A stretch of 64,000 nucleotides of DNA from Synanceia verrucosa (GCA_029721515.1 CM056569.1:12440507-12504506); one strand, 5' to 3'. Shown: positions 26,357-39,190, numbered from the stretch's first letter. The notes: generated by a model not told the origin, from the letters alone. Made by a program: numbers and translations.

Positions 26357-27998
26357 CCAGCTGTTGCTATAATTAAATATTTGTACCTTTTTTTAATTTC
26401 TATTATATATTGTGACACAGTCTTCAAGTTACACTGCAATTATTTATGATCAGGCCCCTATTTGGTTTGTTTCTCGACATTAATGTGCATGATAAATGTT
26501 GACACAACAACAAACGGGGCAAATGGCTCCAAGCTGATTCCACTGATCTACAGCTGGTGACACTAACAACACGGATGTTTTTACAACATATTATATCCTT
26601 ATTTTTGTTTATGTGTTCAGCCTCACCGTTTCTTTTTATGAGAAGTCAACTCACCACCCTTGCACACCCACACACAGGTGTTTTTGGGTGGACCTATGCC
26701 GGGGATCTGCTGAGGTGCTTCATTTGACTCTTTATGGGATCATAAAGGTGAAATATGTCCGTCCATAACCGGAGAAAGAGAGCTACCAGGAGAGTCAGAG
26801 AGGGTCTGTACGTGCCCACACAGTCCTTGGAAGATGTCTAATCAGCCGAAGTAAAAGTGACCTGTGTGGGTGCACTGAGAGTGTCAAGAGGCTTTGATCC
26901 ATCAACAATTCAGTTAATAACATGTTTCCTTAATTGAGCTCAACTGTGGGGCACACTGAGGAAGCACAGCCACCTCTGAAGCAAGAGGGTCTACAGGCAG
27001 ACACACATCCTATAAAGCCAGGCAGCGCTATTTAAGAAATTTAACGAATAAAAGACAAATACACACATCTTTCAGACCATTATCAAGTCACATTACAAAC
27101 CTTAACAGACAGGATATATTTAAAAGTAGACACCGACAACCCAGATTAATGGTTTGGAGAAACAAAATTGACTTTTTGTTGAGAGGGTTTTTTTTTTTTT
27201 TTGACTTAATGCCCACCAGGACTTCAATGTTTACTGATGAGTTGTTCCACACACTCAAAGTTGATTTAGTGGTGTAAATGAAACTATATATCGATATATA
27301 CAGCCACGTGAATAAAGAGCTCCTTCACATAAAGGGGGGTGGAGGACACTAAGCACAAACAAAGTTGTCATGTCTGGTTGCCGTTGGAACAGGTGAAATC
27401 ATTTTGTTTCCATGCCATTAGTTGCACTGATTTGTTAGTCTGTCAGCTTAATTCATTAATTGAGCTAATTATGCAGGAAATCCAGCATGAATTAGCGTAA
27501 TTGTAGTTTTCTGTTTGCACACACATCAGCGCTGAGCAGAGGTTTATGTGGCTGCTGGGCTTATATACCCGTGTGTGTATTAGTTTGGGACCCATCTGTG
27601 TTGTTTGAGCCGAGCAAATCTCACAGGTCATCGGTGAAGCAGAATGCTATTTATATCTCTCGCTGTGCTCTCTCTCTCCCTCACCTCTCTACTTGATTCC
27701 CATTGTCTCTCGCCCTCTCTCTGACCTCATCTTTCAGCTTCTCCTCACTGATCCCATCTGCTCTTTCTTCCCAATCCCCCTCTCTACACCTGTCCCCTTT
27801 GCACCTTCTATCAATTTCTTGTCCATTTCTTTGTTTTTTTTTGTTTTGCTTCTGTCTCACATACTTTAAAATCACCTCCACTTTTCTTTACACCTCCAAC
27901 ATTCACTCTCTCTACTTCAGCAACTTTTTCAGAGTGGGAAGCATCTAAACTTGAATCTGCAGATGTCCCATCCAAATGTGTAAACATCTGCTACTTAC

Positions 27999-28117
27999 TC
28001 TGTGATTTCTTCGGTGACCGTGTGTTCAACCTGCAGTCGAGAGTTGACCTCAATGAAGTAATGTTTGCCGTGTCTGTCGACCAGGAACTCCACCGTCCCA
28101 GCGTTCTCGTAGCCCAC
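27999..28117 (-). CDS. pc: Pyruvate carboxylase coding exon (catalytic core of biotin carboxylase)
   Basis: This 119 bp exon encodes VGYENAGTVEFLVDRHGKHY, then FIEVNSRLQVEHTVTEEIT and two bases of an Asp codon. The GTVEF and FIEVN acids are the family's Mg-ATP ligands. The Arg in NSRLQVEH corresponds to human active-site R328, and QVEHTVTE is the invariant catalytic loop. The acceptor is CTACAG and the donor is GTAAGTAG. It is separated from the previous exon by 31.5 kb and from the next by 24.7 kb, yet the frame and phase 2 junction (GA|T) fit both neighbours. Confidence 0.96.
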
Positions 28118-31100
28118 CTGTAGCAGAAAAAAAAAAGCATGATGAGAAAGGAGTTTTACAGCTCTGACTGATCTAAAGTAATAATGTTAGTTGTATAAAC
28201 ACTCAAGAATGAGCACTCTTTCTTTAATGAGCCATGAAACCAAAAGAACAAAAAGCTGTCCACTCTCCACGCTAATGTGACGACATAAAAAGAGGGGAAA
28301 ATAAGCTTCATGATGTGTTTGTATAAAGGAGGGGGGCAGTTCTCACCATCCTCCTGCACTGCAATAATTAGATCATTAATCAAGGGGGATTTATTGAAAG
28401 CTAATCATCATAAAAGCCCATTTTCACACTGCAATCAGAAGTCTATACAGGAATTTATCTTGTCATTGTTACGGGACCAGGGGTCGTATGTCCTCTGGAG
28501 ACTGGGCTTTATATTTACAGAAATAACAGCACACGATGATGGACATTATGAGCTATACTGTATGTGTCCCAGTGGATACTTTACATAAAACTTATAGGGA
28601 TGTAACAATGCATCGCGAGACACTTAAAATCAATACAAATGTGTAAATGTATTCAAATAAACTGAGATAAAAAAAAAAATGAATCATTATGACCTTTTTA
28701 AACAGCAGAGGGCGAAATTTACTTTTGAGTTCACAGACTTCATACGTCACAACGTGTTGGACGTCGTACGTCACTGTCAGGTATTCAGACGGGAGAGACA
28801 TGGTGGCAGGATGCAGTGACCCAGCTTTTTTATTTGTTTTTTATTGTTTCAGATAAAATATAATTTCAGTTGTAATGTTAAGAAAAGGGCATATATGCTG
28901 TATTGCACAGTTTACCTCAGAGAAATAAAAAAGGGATTCACTTAAATTTGTTAAAGATAAGCAAAACTATAATTTGTAGTTTTTATATATCTAAATATAT
29001 GTTTTAAAAAAAAAACATTCATTGCATAGTTTGTGTTTTGAAATTACATTCTAACTCAGAAATGTATTTTTTTTTGTCTGAGAAATAATTAAAGGAATCT
29101 TTTTTGTGTATTTAAAGTGTATTTGTAAAGGTTTGTAGGAACTTTTCCTACAGTAAGTAAGTGGAGACAATATTTCTACTGAATGAGTAGGGCAAAAAAA
29201 ATCAATTCAAAGGTCCAGCTTTTCATGAATGCAGAACCACATCACCGTCTTAACCCCTTAGCCAACAGACAGGGGTGCTCCTCCCACTACGTGGTACCCT
29301 CACTCCTACTTCCAGGATCCTTGCTCGGACCATATCCATCTTCAAATGTGGCCTTCCTTTTGATCTCAGCTACACACCTGGAAAGTTTCATGACTGCATG
29401 GTTGTGATGCTATCACAGTCACAAAAATCTGTCTGCAGACAGACTCATAAAACACCTCCTCTGTGGTAGATCGTCTCTATGTGCTACCGTACAAAAATGT
29501 GGTTGAGAGAACTTCCATCTGAACATATCTACAAAGCATTCACAGTCAGTGCATTCGTTTTGGTTTCCAGTTTGGAACAACACTCAATCATTGATGTGGG
29601 TCTCCATTTAGATTGTCTCTTTTTTTGGAACAGAAATGTGCACATAAATCAGCGCTGTAGTGTGCAAACCCACCATTATGAATGCAATGTACTCCTGTTA
29701 TATATAATGCTGTGCAATCCTGTGATTATTAGTGCAATGTAGTCCTGTTATTCTTCACTTAACAGACAATAACACAGTATTATCCATGTTCATATTACAT
29801 GTTCATCATATACAGATTACTGCATCTTTAATGTCCATTCGAACATTTAATTATAGCTATTACACTGGTAGTTTTTCTTTTTCTTATTTCCCACCTTTTC
29901 CCCCCAAATAAAGCTGTTTTCCTTGAATATGACTAAATTTAAACTCACCTGCAGATAACAGTTATGTCTAAAGACCATATAAATTAATAAATAAAAACTC
30001 AATATATAATCCTGCAGTATTAGTAAGATTGGCTCACTCTGGATGTTCTGCTGTTAGAAGTTAAACATGCCTTTCAGAGTAAAAGTGGTCAGTAGACCAA
30101 CACCAGTGACAAAGTCTGCTCCAGTTTAATTTTGCCCAGTGAGAGCTGCAAGCAGAGTGTAATTGCAATATAAATGCTACATCAATAACATACATCATTA
30201 TTATCATTATGATTTCGAGACTGGGAGAGTTTACTCAAATTACAAAGACGATTCTAGCAAAGCTCTGCATCTGGTGTTCCACCAATTTTCACCAATTTAA
30301 CCAATCAGAGCAGCTCAAGCGCCTCAGATCAGATCAAGTCACATCACTGATTATTCCTATAATCAAGACATGAAATGTACCCCGTTTTCAGCGAAGGAAA
30401 TACTGGAAGTAAACAACTTCCAAACATCAGAATGAAATTAGAGGGATGCAATCAAATGTACAAAACACAAGTTGCAAAAGGGAGAATCTAATTTCCCCAG
30501 AAGACACAGATGTGAACCGCTAAAGAAAAGGCTCAACAGCACCACCTACATCTGAAAAGAACTGTCAAAAGCCATCTGATGAGCAGACAGATTTTGTTTT
30601 TTGGTTTCTTCTCTGTCTCTTTAGTGTTGAGCATTTTGTGGAAATGACACAGAGTGAAGGAACCAGGAGGAAGTGAATGATTTAAACCCATCACTCCGGA
30701 CTTCAAACAGAAAGATGTTTAGTCTTTAATTGTTAAACCTGCCCAGTGCCTTCAGCGTTGCTCTCATTTCCAACATTTGGCGGGTGTAAATGTCAAGAGA
30801 TGAAGATGGACCTGCGCTAAAATGGCAACAATTACAATTTGGCAAATACATAAGGGCAAAAAAAGAAAGCTCAAAAATGTTTTGGAGTTGAAGTTATGAT
30901 GAAGAATCCATCACGCATAATACACAGTAAGTACAAAAATATTTCACCTAAAACAGCACTGGCTCAGGGACTGTCAGCCGCTTATTAAGCTCATAGCTGG
31001 TATAATTAAGTTTGTTGTAAAGCAAACTCATCTCGAGAGGAAATAAGACAGATCAGAAGCAAAGCACACACTCCCACATGCAACGTGACAATAATAATAA

Positions 31101-32044
31101 TATTAAGATTCACTGTAACCTTGCAAAAACATCATCTGTGCAAAACTATCCAGAGAAAGTCAGCAGAGATGTCTCTGCAGAGAAAGATTAGTCCCATTTA
31201 TGGCATCTGTAGCTCCCCACTGGTTTACCACAGAGACTCATTAGAGGGATCACACTTACAAACTTCAATAAACTGAGCTGTATGAGCTTCAACACACAAA
31301 CACACACAGACCGAAACACAGGGGGCAAAGCAAACATGTAAGGCTCAGTGAAAGAGCTGTGGTGAGGTCGTCTAAACAGAGGAAGTGAGAGAGGGGAGGG
31401 GAGGTGTGCTCCTCCTACAGACTGCTGTTCATCTTCACTGTCATGTTATAATCTTCTGTTTGCTGCTGTCCACAACGTCAAATCGCATTTTCATTTTTTT
31501 TGTCATTTTATTGATGATTTTCAGGTGAAAAAAATTATTGTACAATTTTTCAGAAAATATATTAACAAAATAAAACCAAACAAAAGGGACTTACTGCAGG
31601 ACACATTGTGATTTTCCACTGTATATTTTTATATAATCACAGTTTTTAATGCTATCCATGAGTGAACAAGCCGTATTACCCTTACCAAGTCCCTTCCTGG
31701 AATAGTTTAACCTTTCAGAGTAAACAGAGGTAATTGTGTCGAGAAATAAAATACATAAAGAATCTGACATACCAAAAAGTCAGACACATTTAGCAGCAGG
31801 TAGCAAAGAAGCCAAAGTAGTTTTTGTTTTTTTGTTTTTTTTCAAACCAGCAAAAAGCCTAAACTGTACTCACACTGCACCTTCACATTACTGATGACAT
31901 CATGCATTCTCACTCAGTCACTCCTCCTCTCTGGCTACTATATAAAATATAAGTCATGAGGCTTGCATGCTATATTTAATATCACACACAGTACACCTGT
32001 ATCCACACTGACTGTCTATGCTAAGCTACTCTTTTCTGCGCTAT

Positions 32045-32045
<1 letters not shown>

Positions 32046-32077
<32 letters not shown>
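32046..32077. repeat. (CA)n microsatellite
   Basis: An uninterrupted CA run of about 32 bp. Confidence 0.95.
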
Positions 32078-32082
<5 letters not shown>

Positions 32083-32520
32083 CTAATGCTTAGCACGAGT
32101 CACCTTTCTGTTAACCTTCTCTGTGTGCAGCCTGATGCTTCAGTGTGTGTGTGTTTTTCCCATATAGCCTGTGATGACAAATGCATGCAGCTATAATCAA
32201 GGCCTCACTGAAAAAAAGCCAATCTGTACACACACAATGACACGCATGCTCAATACACTTCAATTCACACACATGCAGAACTTAACAATGTATTAGAGCC
32301 TCAGAAAGCTTCACCATTTCGAAAAGGAATTTAGACTGAATTCACCCTTTTAGACCGAAATTTGAGTGAGAACACTGGAATTCACTGAGACGTCAGAAAT
32401 AAATCCAGAATAACATGACACCACTGAAACAAGATTTTTCAGGAATGACAGAAAATAACTGTAATTTGGCATCTCAATCAAAATGTGCTTCGCTGTTTGC
32501 TGTATTGTTATTGGTGTCAT

Positions 32521-32690
32521 ATTCCTTGTTCCCTGTTAAAAAGGGTTTATAATGGGGAGTTTTTCCTCAGTCAATGTGAGGGTTGTTTGTAGAGGACAGA
32601 GGAAGTCATATCCTGTACACATTGTGAAGCCCTCTGAAGGAAAATTCATAATATATTGGGCTATAAAAATAAAACTGACTTGACTTGACT
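32521..32690 (-). repeat. Dispersed teleost repeat, copy 2 (inverted)
   Basis: This is the reverse-complement counterpart of 22813-22960. It contains GTTTTTCCTCAGTCAATGTG, GAAGCCCTCTGAAGG and ATTGGGCTATAAAAATAAAA, then ends in CTGACTTGACTTGACT. The terminal TGACT repeats look like a short 3' tail of a retroposed element. Similarity to copy 1 is high enough to align by eye, with substitutions and small gaps. Confidence 0.7.
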
Positions 32691-33064
32691 ATTTATTTCT
32701 ATTTTTTTGAAAAATAATAATTATATATATATAATTATATTTGAGCATTAAAGAGCTTGCACATAGTGGTGGATTAACCATTACAGATTACATGGTGGTA
32801 AACAGCTTATACTGTGTGGTGGAATATATAAATATACATAAGTTTATTAAGCGCTCTTGTTCACACACATACACACACACAGTGAAGTAGCAGCCAGTTG
32901 AACAGACTGAGCGGTCACTGCTTTATAAGGTCTGACAGACAAGTCACTGGGCTGTATTAGTGCAAGAAGAGGTCATGAGAGCACACATCCTACCTCAATG
33001 CAGTATTTAAAAAAAAGCATAGTGTAGAGTACATTCACACATTTAGCTCCCTGCAGCTGACCAC

Positions 33065-33406
33065 TGTGTGTGTGTGTGTGTGTGTGTGTGGGGGTGTGTG
33101 TGTGTGTGTGTGTGAGCAGGTATTATGGTTATGGGGACATAGGTTGTTCACATAGTGACACATATTGTGGGGACTCACCGTCCTTATGGGGACAAAATGC
33201 AAGTCCCCATAACGTAAACTGTTACACTTTAGGCTGAAGACTTGAGGAACATTTAATGATAGTGTAAGGTTAGACTTGACTTTGGTTAGGGTTAGGATCA
33301 CATGGGTAGTGGATATGGTTAGGGTTAAGAGAAGTGTCTAGGAAATGAATGTAAGTCAATGTAAAGTCCCCACAACACACAAATAGACAGTGTGTGTGTG
33401 TGTGTC
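33065..33406. repeat. Composite TG / GTCCCC / GGTTAGGG teleost repeat
   Basis: Two TG runs (33065-33113, with an internal GGGG, and about 33390-33406) bracket about 280 bp. The bracketed part contains TGGGGACT/AGTCCCC motifs in both orientations (33128, 33171, 33193, 33202, 33366) and telomere-like GGTTAGGGTTAGG at about 33284-33296 and GGTTAGGGTTAAG at about 33318. This arrangement is a familiar fish repeat associated with CA microsatellites. Confidence 0.7.
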
Positions 33407-34719
33407 TACACTTAAATGGATCCAGCAATGATGAATGTACACCGCTATATGGCTTTGAATATGAAGTGACAGAGACAGATAGCTAGTGCCATGCAGCAGA
33501 GAGAAAGAAAGAGGGAATCAAAGAGCATCAAGAACTGTTCAAGAGTATTAGGAGGAAAGAAGATGGATGGATGGATGGACGGCTGGAGTTAAAGACAGAC
33601 TGATGGACGCATCCAATAAGGACAGAGATGGAGTTTCAGTGATGATGAGACTGCCTAATTTCTCTCTCTCAAGCACTTCAGTTAAAATCATGTGCATGTC
33701 ATGTTGTTACAGGACGTCAAAATTCAAATTCAATAAGGACTCTTGACTGTTTTATTCCCCTCTTGCATCACAGTGTCTCATTGTGCCAACCACTGCTAAA
33801 GAGCTAACAATAGTAGAATCATGGCATTCATCAACAAGATGGAGTGAAGTAGAGAGAGCGTGAGGTCATAAAGACCCAGAAAGCAAAGAGCAGCTGTATT
33901 TTTTACTCCTTCGGTCATTGTGAGAGTGTGCTGCATGTTATCCTCAAGGCTAAAGCACATTGTTGCTTGTCTTAGGAGGACAGGAACAATGTGTTGAAGT
34001 GTTGAAAAATGGCAGGGAGCAAACAGGTTAATACAGTGGTGGTCCACAATAGCTTTAACTCCTGTCTGAACAAGGTGAGGCTGCAGCAGAAAAAAAATAA
34101 GAATCCTGCTTTATCTTATAAATCCTGTGGTAGTCTGTTGTTGCTGATGGCAAGGTCAGAACATAGAACAGCCCTTCAAAATAGGAAGGTTGGGACAGAG
34201 AGATGCTGCAGAGTAGTTTCTTCAAATATATAAGGGCCAGAGATATTGCCACTGACCATCTTTCACAGCTACATACTGGTAAACGATTATTTCCAGGAGA
34301 GTAATTATCACGAGGCGAGTCGAAAGATGACTCAGTGGCTTTAGTTTTTCCCAGCAGCCTCCACAGAGGTGGTACGTACAAAAAACCTCAAAGAAAAGAA
34401 CTCTGATGCTCAGAAGCTGAAGAAGCTGCAGTGGAAACCCAACAGACAATGAATCACATCTTTTAGGAAAGCACAACAGGATGACCTGACTCAGAACCAT
34501 GTTTGACTTCTCTGGCAGTTTGGATTAGAAGACCTGGGTCTTCCCTACCAACCTGCATCAATGGGTAGGGCTGTGACAAGATTAAATCGTGACAATATTC
34601 CCTTTTGTAAATGAAAAGATGTCTCACGAGCACAGCGCAGAAAGACACCTATCAGCTTCGTTTTGTGACCTGTGGGAGGCAGTAATGAGCCTTGCTGCTT
34701 AACTGAGCACACAATGAGC

Positions 34720-35133
34720 GACAACCATATTTACCAAAATGAGGCTCCCCTGGTGCTCCAAACATTGGCCATTGCCAAGACAGCACATGGACTGTCTACT
34801 GCAACACCACCAGAGTCAGACAATGCGTGTGACACCTGCATCTAAGAACGTATTGTGATTACTCTGCCTGTTACAAGTTGCTCTGTGGAGCGCCTGTTTT
34901 CAGTTGTGAATAGGATAAAATCCACCAGCAGAGCTACAACGCTCACAGAGAGACTGAATAGCATCTTGCTGCTCATGTTTGAAAAAGAGCTCGCAGAGAA
35001 ACTGGACTCTGATGAAATAATAAATGCGTTCAAGGCCAAGCAATGCTGTCCTGTGCAGTGTGCACAGGTAAGCAGCAATATTGTTGTCCTTTACTCTGCT
35101 GCTAAGTCTAATAGCTTTGTTAATCATGCGTAA
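34720..35133 (+). pseudogene. hAT-family transposase, C-terminal dimerisation region, broken
   Basis: hAT transposases cut and paste DNA transposons; their conserved C-terminal hATC region mediates dimerisation and forms part of the catalytic fold. The frame at 34855-35133 reads ITLPVTSCSVERLFSVVNRI and then a Thr/Glu/Arg-Leu helix, the diagnostic hATC pattern (LPVTSCSVERxFS). Upstream, the same frame is open from about 34730 but has an in-frame TAA at 34843-34845. The BED zinc finger and most of the catalytic core are missing. An AGGGCTGTGAC motif at about 34565 could be the 5' terminus of an internally deleted element. No intact ORF exists, so it is a relic. Confidence 0.8.
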
Positions 35134-35284
35134 TGTGCATTTGTGCATGACTATGCACATGGGTGTGCTATGTTTCACCATGTTCATCTCATTGGGAATG
35201 CAATGTCTGTTATGTTTTGCAGTGTTTTTATTGACAACACAAAGTGTGCTTTTTCTATTACTTTTTTATTGATTTATTTGAGAG

Positions 35285-36085
35285 CATGTCATCAGTGTTG
35301 GGCAGTACTTTTAACAGTAACTAACACGCTACATTTGCTTACATTTACTTCATTCAAAAAGTAACTCAATTACTTTGTTGATTACTTACATCAAAAAGTA
35401 ACGTGTTGCTGTTAAAAATAACTTTTTAGTTACTCATAGGACCCCAGGGAGTGAGGTTCCCTTATGGTGTGTTCACTGGAGGGCAGAACTTGGAGATCAA
35501 GATATCCTCAAAGTTCAGTTCTCCCAGCTCTTCCAGCTTTACAGATGTACATTTATGTGTGCAGAGACTGTATAGAGACACTGATCTGTCCCCCCACTTT
35601 CCCAGCATAAGGCCACAAACATTGCCAGTAAAATAGAGCATTAATGTCACTGCAGCAGCGCTGTGCGCCCGTGTTTGAGTGATCCAACTCATGGTGCGTT
35701 CACTTGCACATGAATGTCAGAATTTCAAAATACAAATCAAAATTTAAATAAGAACCCCCCGTGAAGTTGGATTAATCAACCTGACATAGAATTCAGTAGA
35801 ACACAGTAGCTACATGATTTGTTGTACGTCTGTAAGGCTGGAAGAGCTGCGAGAACTGAACTTTGAGGATATGTTGATCTCCAAGTTCTGACTTCCAGTG
35901 AACACACCATAAGGGAACCTCACTCCCCGGGGTCCTATGAGTAACTAAAAAGTTATTTTTAACAGCAACACGTTACTTTTTGATGTAAGTAATCAACAAA
36001 GTAATTGAGTTACTTTTTAAATGAAGTAACTAGTAACTGTAACTAGTTATTATTTTTCAGTATCTAGCACAACACTGCATGTCAT
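35285..36085. mobile_element. Non-autonomous hAT element (785 bp) with 8 bp target duplication
   Basis: The element proper is 35293-36077. It starts CAGTGTTGGGCAG and ends ACAACACTG, the CAG/CTG-type ends of hAT transposons. It is flanked on both sides by CATGTCAT (35285-35292 and 36078-36085), a perfect 8 bp target-site duplication as hAT transposases make. Very long terminal inverted repeats, about 258 bp (35293-35550) and 254 bp (35824-36077), share nearly the whole sequence apart from the outer ~60 bp, where they have diverged more. The 270 bp centre has no coding capacity. It sits 160 bp downstream of the hATC relic, probably inside the same older element. Confidence 0.9.
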
Positions 36086-38127
36086 GTGTGAATGTTTAGA
36101 CCTGCTGTGAACTACAGTTGACTGTTACTGATAGAGCGCACACAGTGTGTGGATATGTTTTGTGTTAATAATGTTGTAATTGAGAGAGATACATTCTTTT
36201 GGATGTTTGTGGAGGTGTAAAACTCTGTTGAAAATAAATGTGGCACAACCAGTATTTGCTGGCTATGCCAGTGGTTCCCATTATATATGCTGTAGCATCG
36301 CAATATTCAGCTCAGACACATCTCACCTCATGCTGCTGATACTATGACACTGGCTTTGACAAAAAGTGATTTAATGTAATTTTTATGAATTATTTAAGAG
36401 GTAGGTATCATCACACCTCTATCAGAGAGAGTCCTGGTCAAGGTTCACCACCACTTCCTTCCTTGGATCACTGTATATGATTATTTTTGTCACATTAAAA
36501 AAAAATAATCTAATATAAACAGTACTAGAGAAAATCTGCAATTTAGTGTGAAATCACAGAGAGTACATTTGTGTTCATGTACGTGCAGTGCTTCATTGCT
36601 GAGGGCTAGTTCACATTCATCGTCTGTGACCATAAAAAGATTTAACGTGGCAGTTTGGAGAACTGCTCATGATGCTCTTTTGTTTGCATGAGTGTTTTGT
36701 GTGTGAGAAGCATTTTTATTTGTACTGGCACTGCACATTTTCTTATCTGTATCTTCTTTTGCCTCAGCAGAAAGATATTTGGCATTTAAGTTGCACCAAC
36801 TCAGGTCAAACCAAAGTGAAATCGTCACCTTTGGCTTTAGGATCCATGGCGTCATTAATTCAGCCTCGACATGTCTTGACTGGGTGCCACTGTTTTGTTA
36901 ATGAGGCAGAATAAAGACATATCAGGTGTTCCACCCCACCTATTTCCTAATATAACATGGAGTGTCTTCCTTTTTATGCATCATAAAATACTCCTTTTAA
37001 GCAAAAAACCTCCATTCCCCATGATGGGTAATTTCAGTGTACACAGGTGCACAACATACTGGAAATTATCAGACAGTTGTTTTGTTCTTGCCTGCAAAAT
37101 ACTGGGTCACGTTAGCTCTGATGAAGTTTGCATGAGTCAGAGACTACCAAAATGTTTTCACTCTGCGTCAAGCCTCATCTTTATTTAAGGGCCTTACTGC
37201 AGTTTCTGCTCTACAAGGACACACACAGAATCCTAGCAGATGAGGCTTGGTGCTGAGCATGACAATCATTTTAGTCTTTGAACTGAAAACACACGAACAA
37301 GCAATTACATAAGAAACTGTCTTTGATTAGTTACAAAGAGAAGAAATATAGAAGCTTTCAAGATTTCCTTTCAGCGCTGAGGAAATAGTAAAGTTCTGGC
37401 CACATACCAAACACACACTCACACACTAACACTCATCAGTCATTTACTCGTCATTTACTGTCGAAAAAAGGAAAAATGATTCACTCTCATGGTTGCTGCT
37501 GCCAGACTGCTGTAACCATGCAAATCCTGTGAGGAAAAACCATACTGATTATTCACTGCAGACCAGGCACAAAGATTTTCTGATTAGCCCCGCCCTCGTG
37601 CCATCTCCCCCAAAGCCTGACATCCACCAGCCAGAAAGCAGTGCATGCTGGGGTCACGAAATGTCCAGGGGCAGTCAGAGTAATGTGGTACATGCACCCA
37701 GTGTTTCACGTGGGATGTGCATCACGCAGCAGAGGGAACAAAACAAATCAATTGCACAATCGATGGTGCTGACCTGTTAAATGGCTACGTCTGCTGGACA
37801 CATTAGTGTGCGGCGCATCGCAGCCTTTAAACACATAATCGAAGCTATATAGGTGTTATGAACCCTGATTTTTAAAATGAGGGGACATGACTAAAGGGCA
37901 TTTGTGCTCCCATGTAAGGCAGGCTTCACAAGTAAATTACATCAGCCAATAATATTAACATGCAGAGTTATGTTGGGTTAAAATGGAAGCATCAGCTGCA
38001 AGGGGGTGGCGTTAGATTCATATTAATATTCTGACTCATTTGTTAGAAACACCGTGATGATATGGCATGAAGCTCATAAAGCTGGACAGTATTCAAACCA
38101 TGGTCACATGAAGGGATTAGAAGAATC

Positions 38128-39190
38128 ATAGACCTTTATAATGGTGATACTCTAATGTCCTTGGACGAAATCAAAGATAAATTCAACATACCACAATCTC
38201 ACTCTTTTAAATACCTACAGCTGTAAAGTTTTATGCACTCTAAGTTCATCTAACCATCCTCCTTTAACGGTGTTAGAACCCAACACCACCGAACAAAGGC
38301 CAGAGCTCTACACTTTATAATATATTCTCTTCTCATTCCAGAGTCATCTGACTGAATCAGGAGGTCGTGGGGTGAGGACTTATAGGAATGTGATCTGGAC
38401 GGTGAATGGAGTCAAATATGCTCAAAGTATTTCAATTAACTCCATACTTAAGTTGATACGTTATAATTAAATCATGAGAAACTATGTTACTGCAAAAAAA
38501 AAACCTGAATCAATTCCAGACACTGGTGTGAAAAGTCTTATAAAGGCCCATTCTCCCATTGTATCTGGGAATAAGAGAAGAAAGAAATACTACATAAATA
38601 CTACATCTCTCCCAAAATCCCTGAAAACGTTTTCCTGAAATCACATTAATCAATCTGATAAATCTTTGTCTTGTTCACTGAAAACACCTCGTTGACTTAC
38701 AGTCTTAAGTATAAACTTGGTGATTTTTATCACATCTTTTCTTAACTTTTCTCAAAAACACTGATCTGCAACATACAGTACCCCTGACCCTGTAACTCCC
38801 TCCTAACACATCCTGTAAGGGTACTCAATGTTAATTTGAATATCTCAGTACTTTTTTTGCCATAAATATATCTGTTATTGGGTGTATTGCAAAAATACTT
38901 ATATGCTCTACAGTCCCTTAAGTAGTGTTGCTCTGCTGTCTGTATACATTTCAGTGGCATTGCACTGTGCCTTTAATTTTGTAATTTTGTGTATCTATGT
39001 TTTTTTTTTTTTAATTTTCATTTATTTATTCAGTTACATTTTCCTCTTTGTGATCCTTGATAGATGAGAAGTGGAGTAGGTGGGTCAGGACTGGGGTTAC
39101 TACAGCTCATATTGTATGTCTATGTTCACTTTGTGCTCAAAACTTGTGCACTGCAAAAAGTTCAATAAATATATGTTTAAAAAGAACAAT
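38128..39190 (+). pseudogene. LINE-1-type ORF2 C-terminal relic with 3' end
   Basis: At 38128-38223 one frame reads DLYNGDTLMSLDEIKDKFNI and then PQSHSFKYLQL before a stop. This is the 'phase, then KYLQL' pattern of the L1 ORF2 C-terminal region. Further on, GEWSQICSKYF and, after a +1 shift, INSILKLIRY resemble the next conserved L1 block. At 38542-38580 GPFSHCIWE-stop-EK matches the L1 'GTxxHxxWxCxK' cysteine motif with its second Cys codon turned into a stop. The 3' side ends near GTTCAATAAATATATG plus an A-rich tail at about 39160-39190. Several stops and frameshifts make it non-functional. Confidence 0.65.

Larger units (their letters stand above)
3343..27998 (-). other. pc: Large pc intron (about 24.7 kb)
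   Basis: Bounded by GTAAGTAG (donor at 27998) and TAACAG (acceptor at 3343). It contains no supported gene. Identified contents are a CpG-rich block (8370-8821), a transposon-end fragment (9136-9195), purine-rich tracts (10080-12960, 23100-23560), a TATC array (14501-14967), CT/CA microsatellites (18.5-18.9 kb), one copy of a two-copy dispersed repeat (22813-22960), and a teleost repeat (26048-26356). The stretches 3343-8369, 9200-10070, 13000-14500, 15000-18550, 19700-22190 and 24200-26040 show only AT-rich unique sequence to my eye. Confidence 0.75.

Noticed and set aside
28597..28830. AGGGATGTAACAATGCATCG at 28597 as a hAT-like transposon start
   Set aside because: The motif is suggestive, but I could not find the matching inverted end, a target duplication or transposase remnants nearby.
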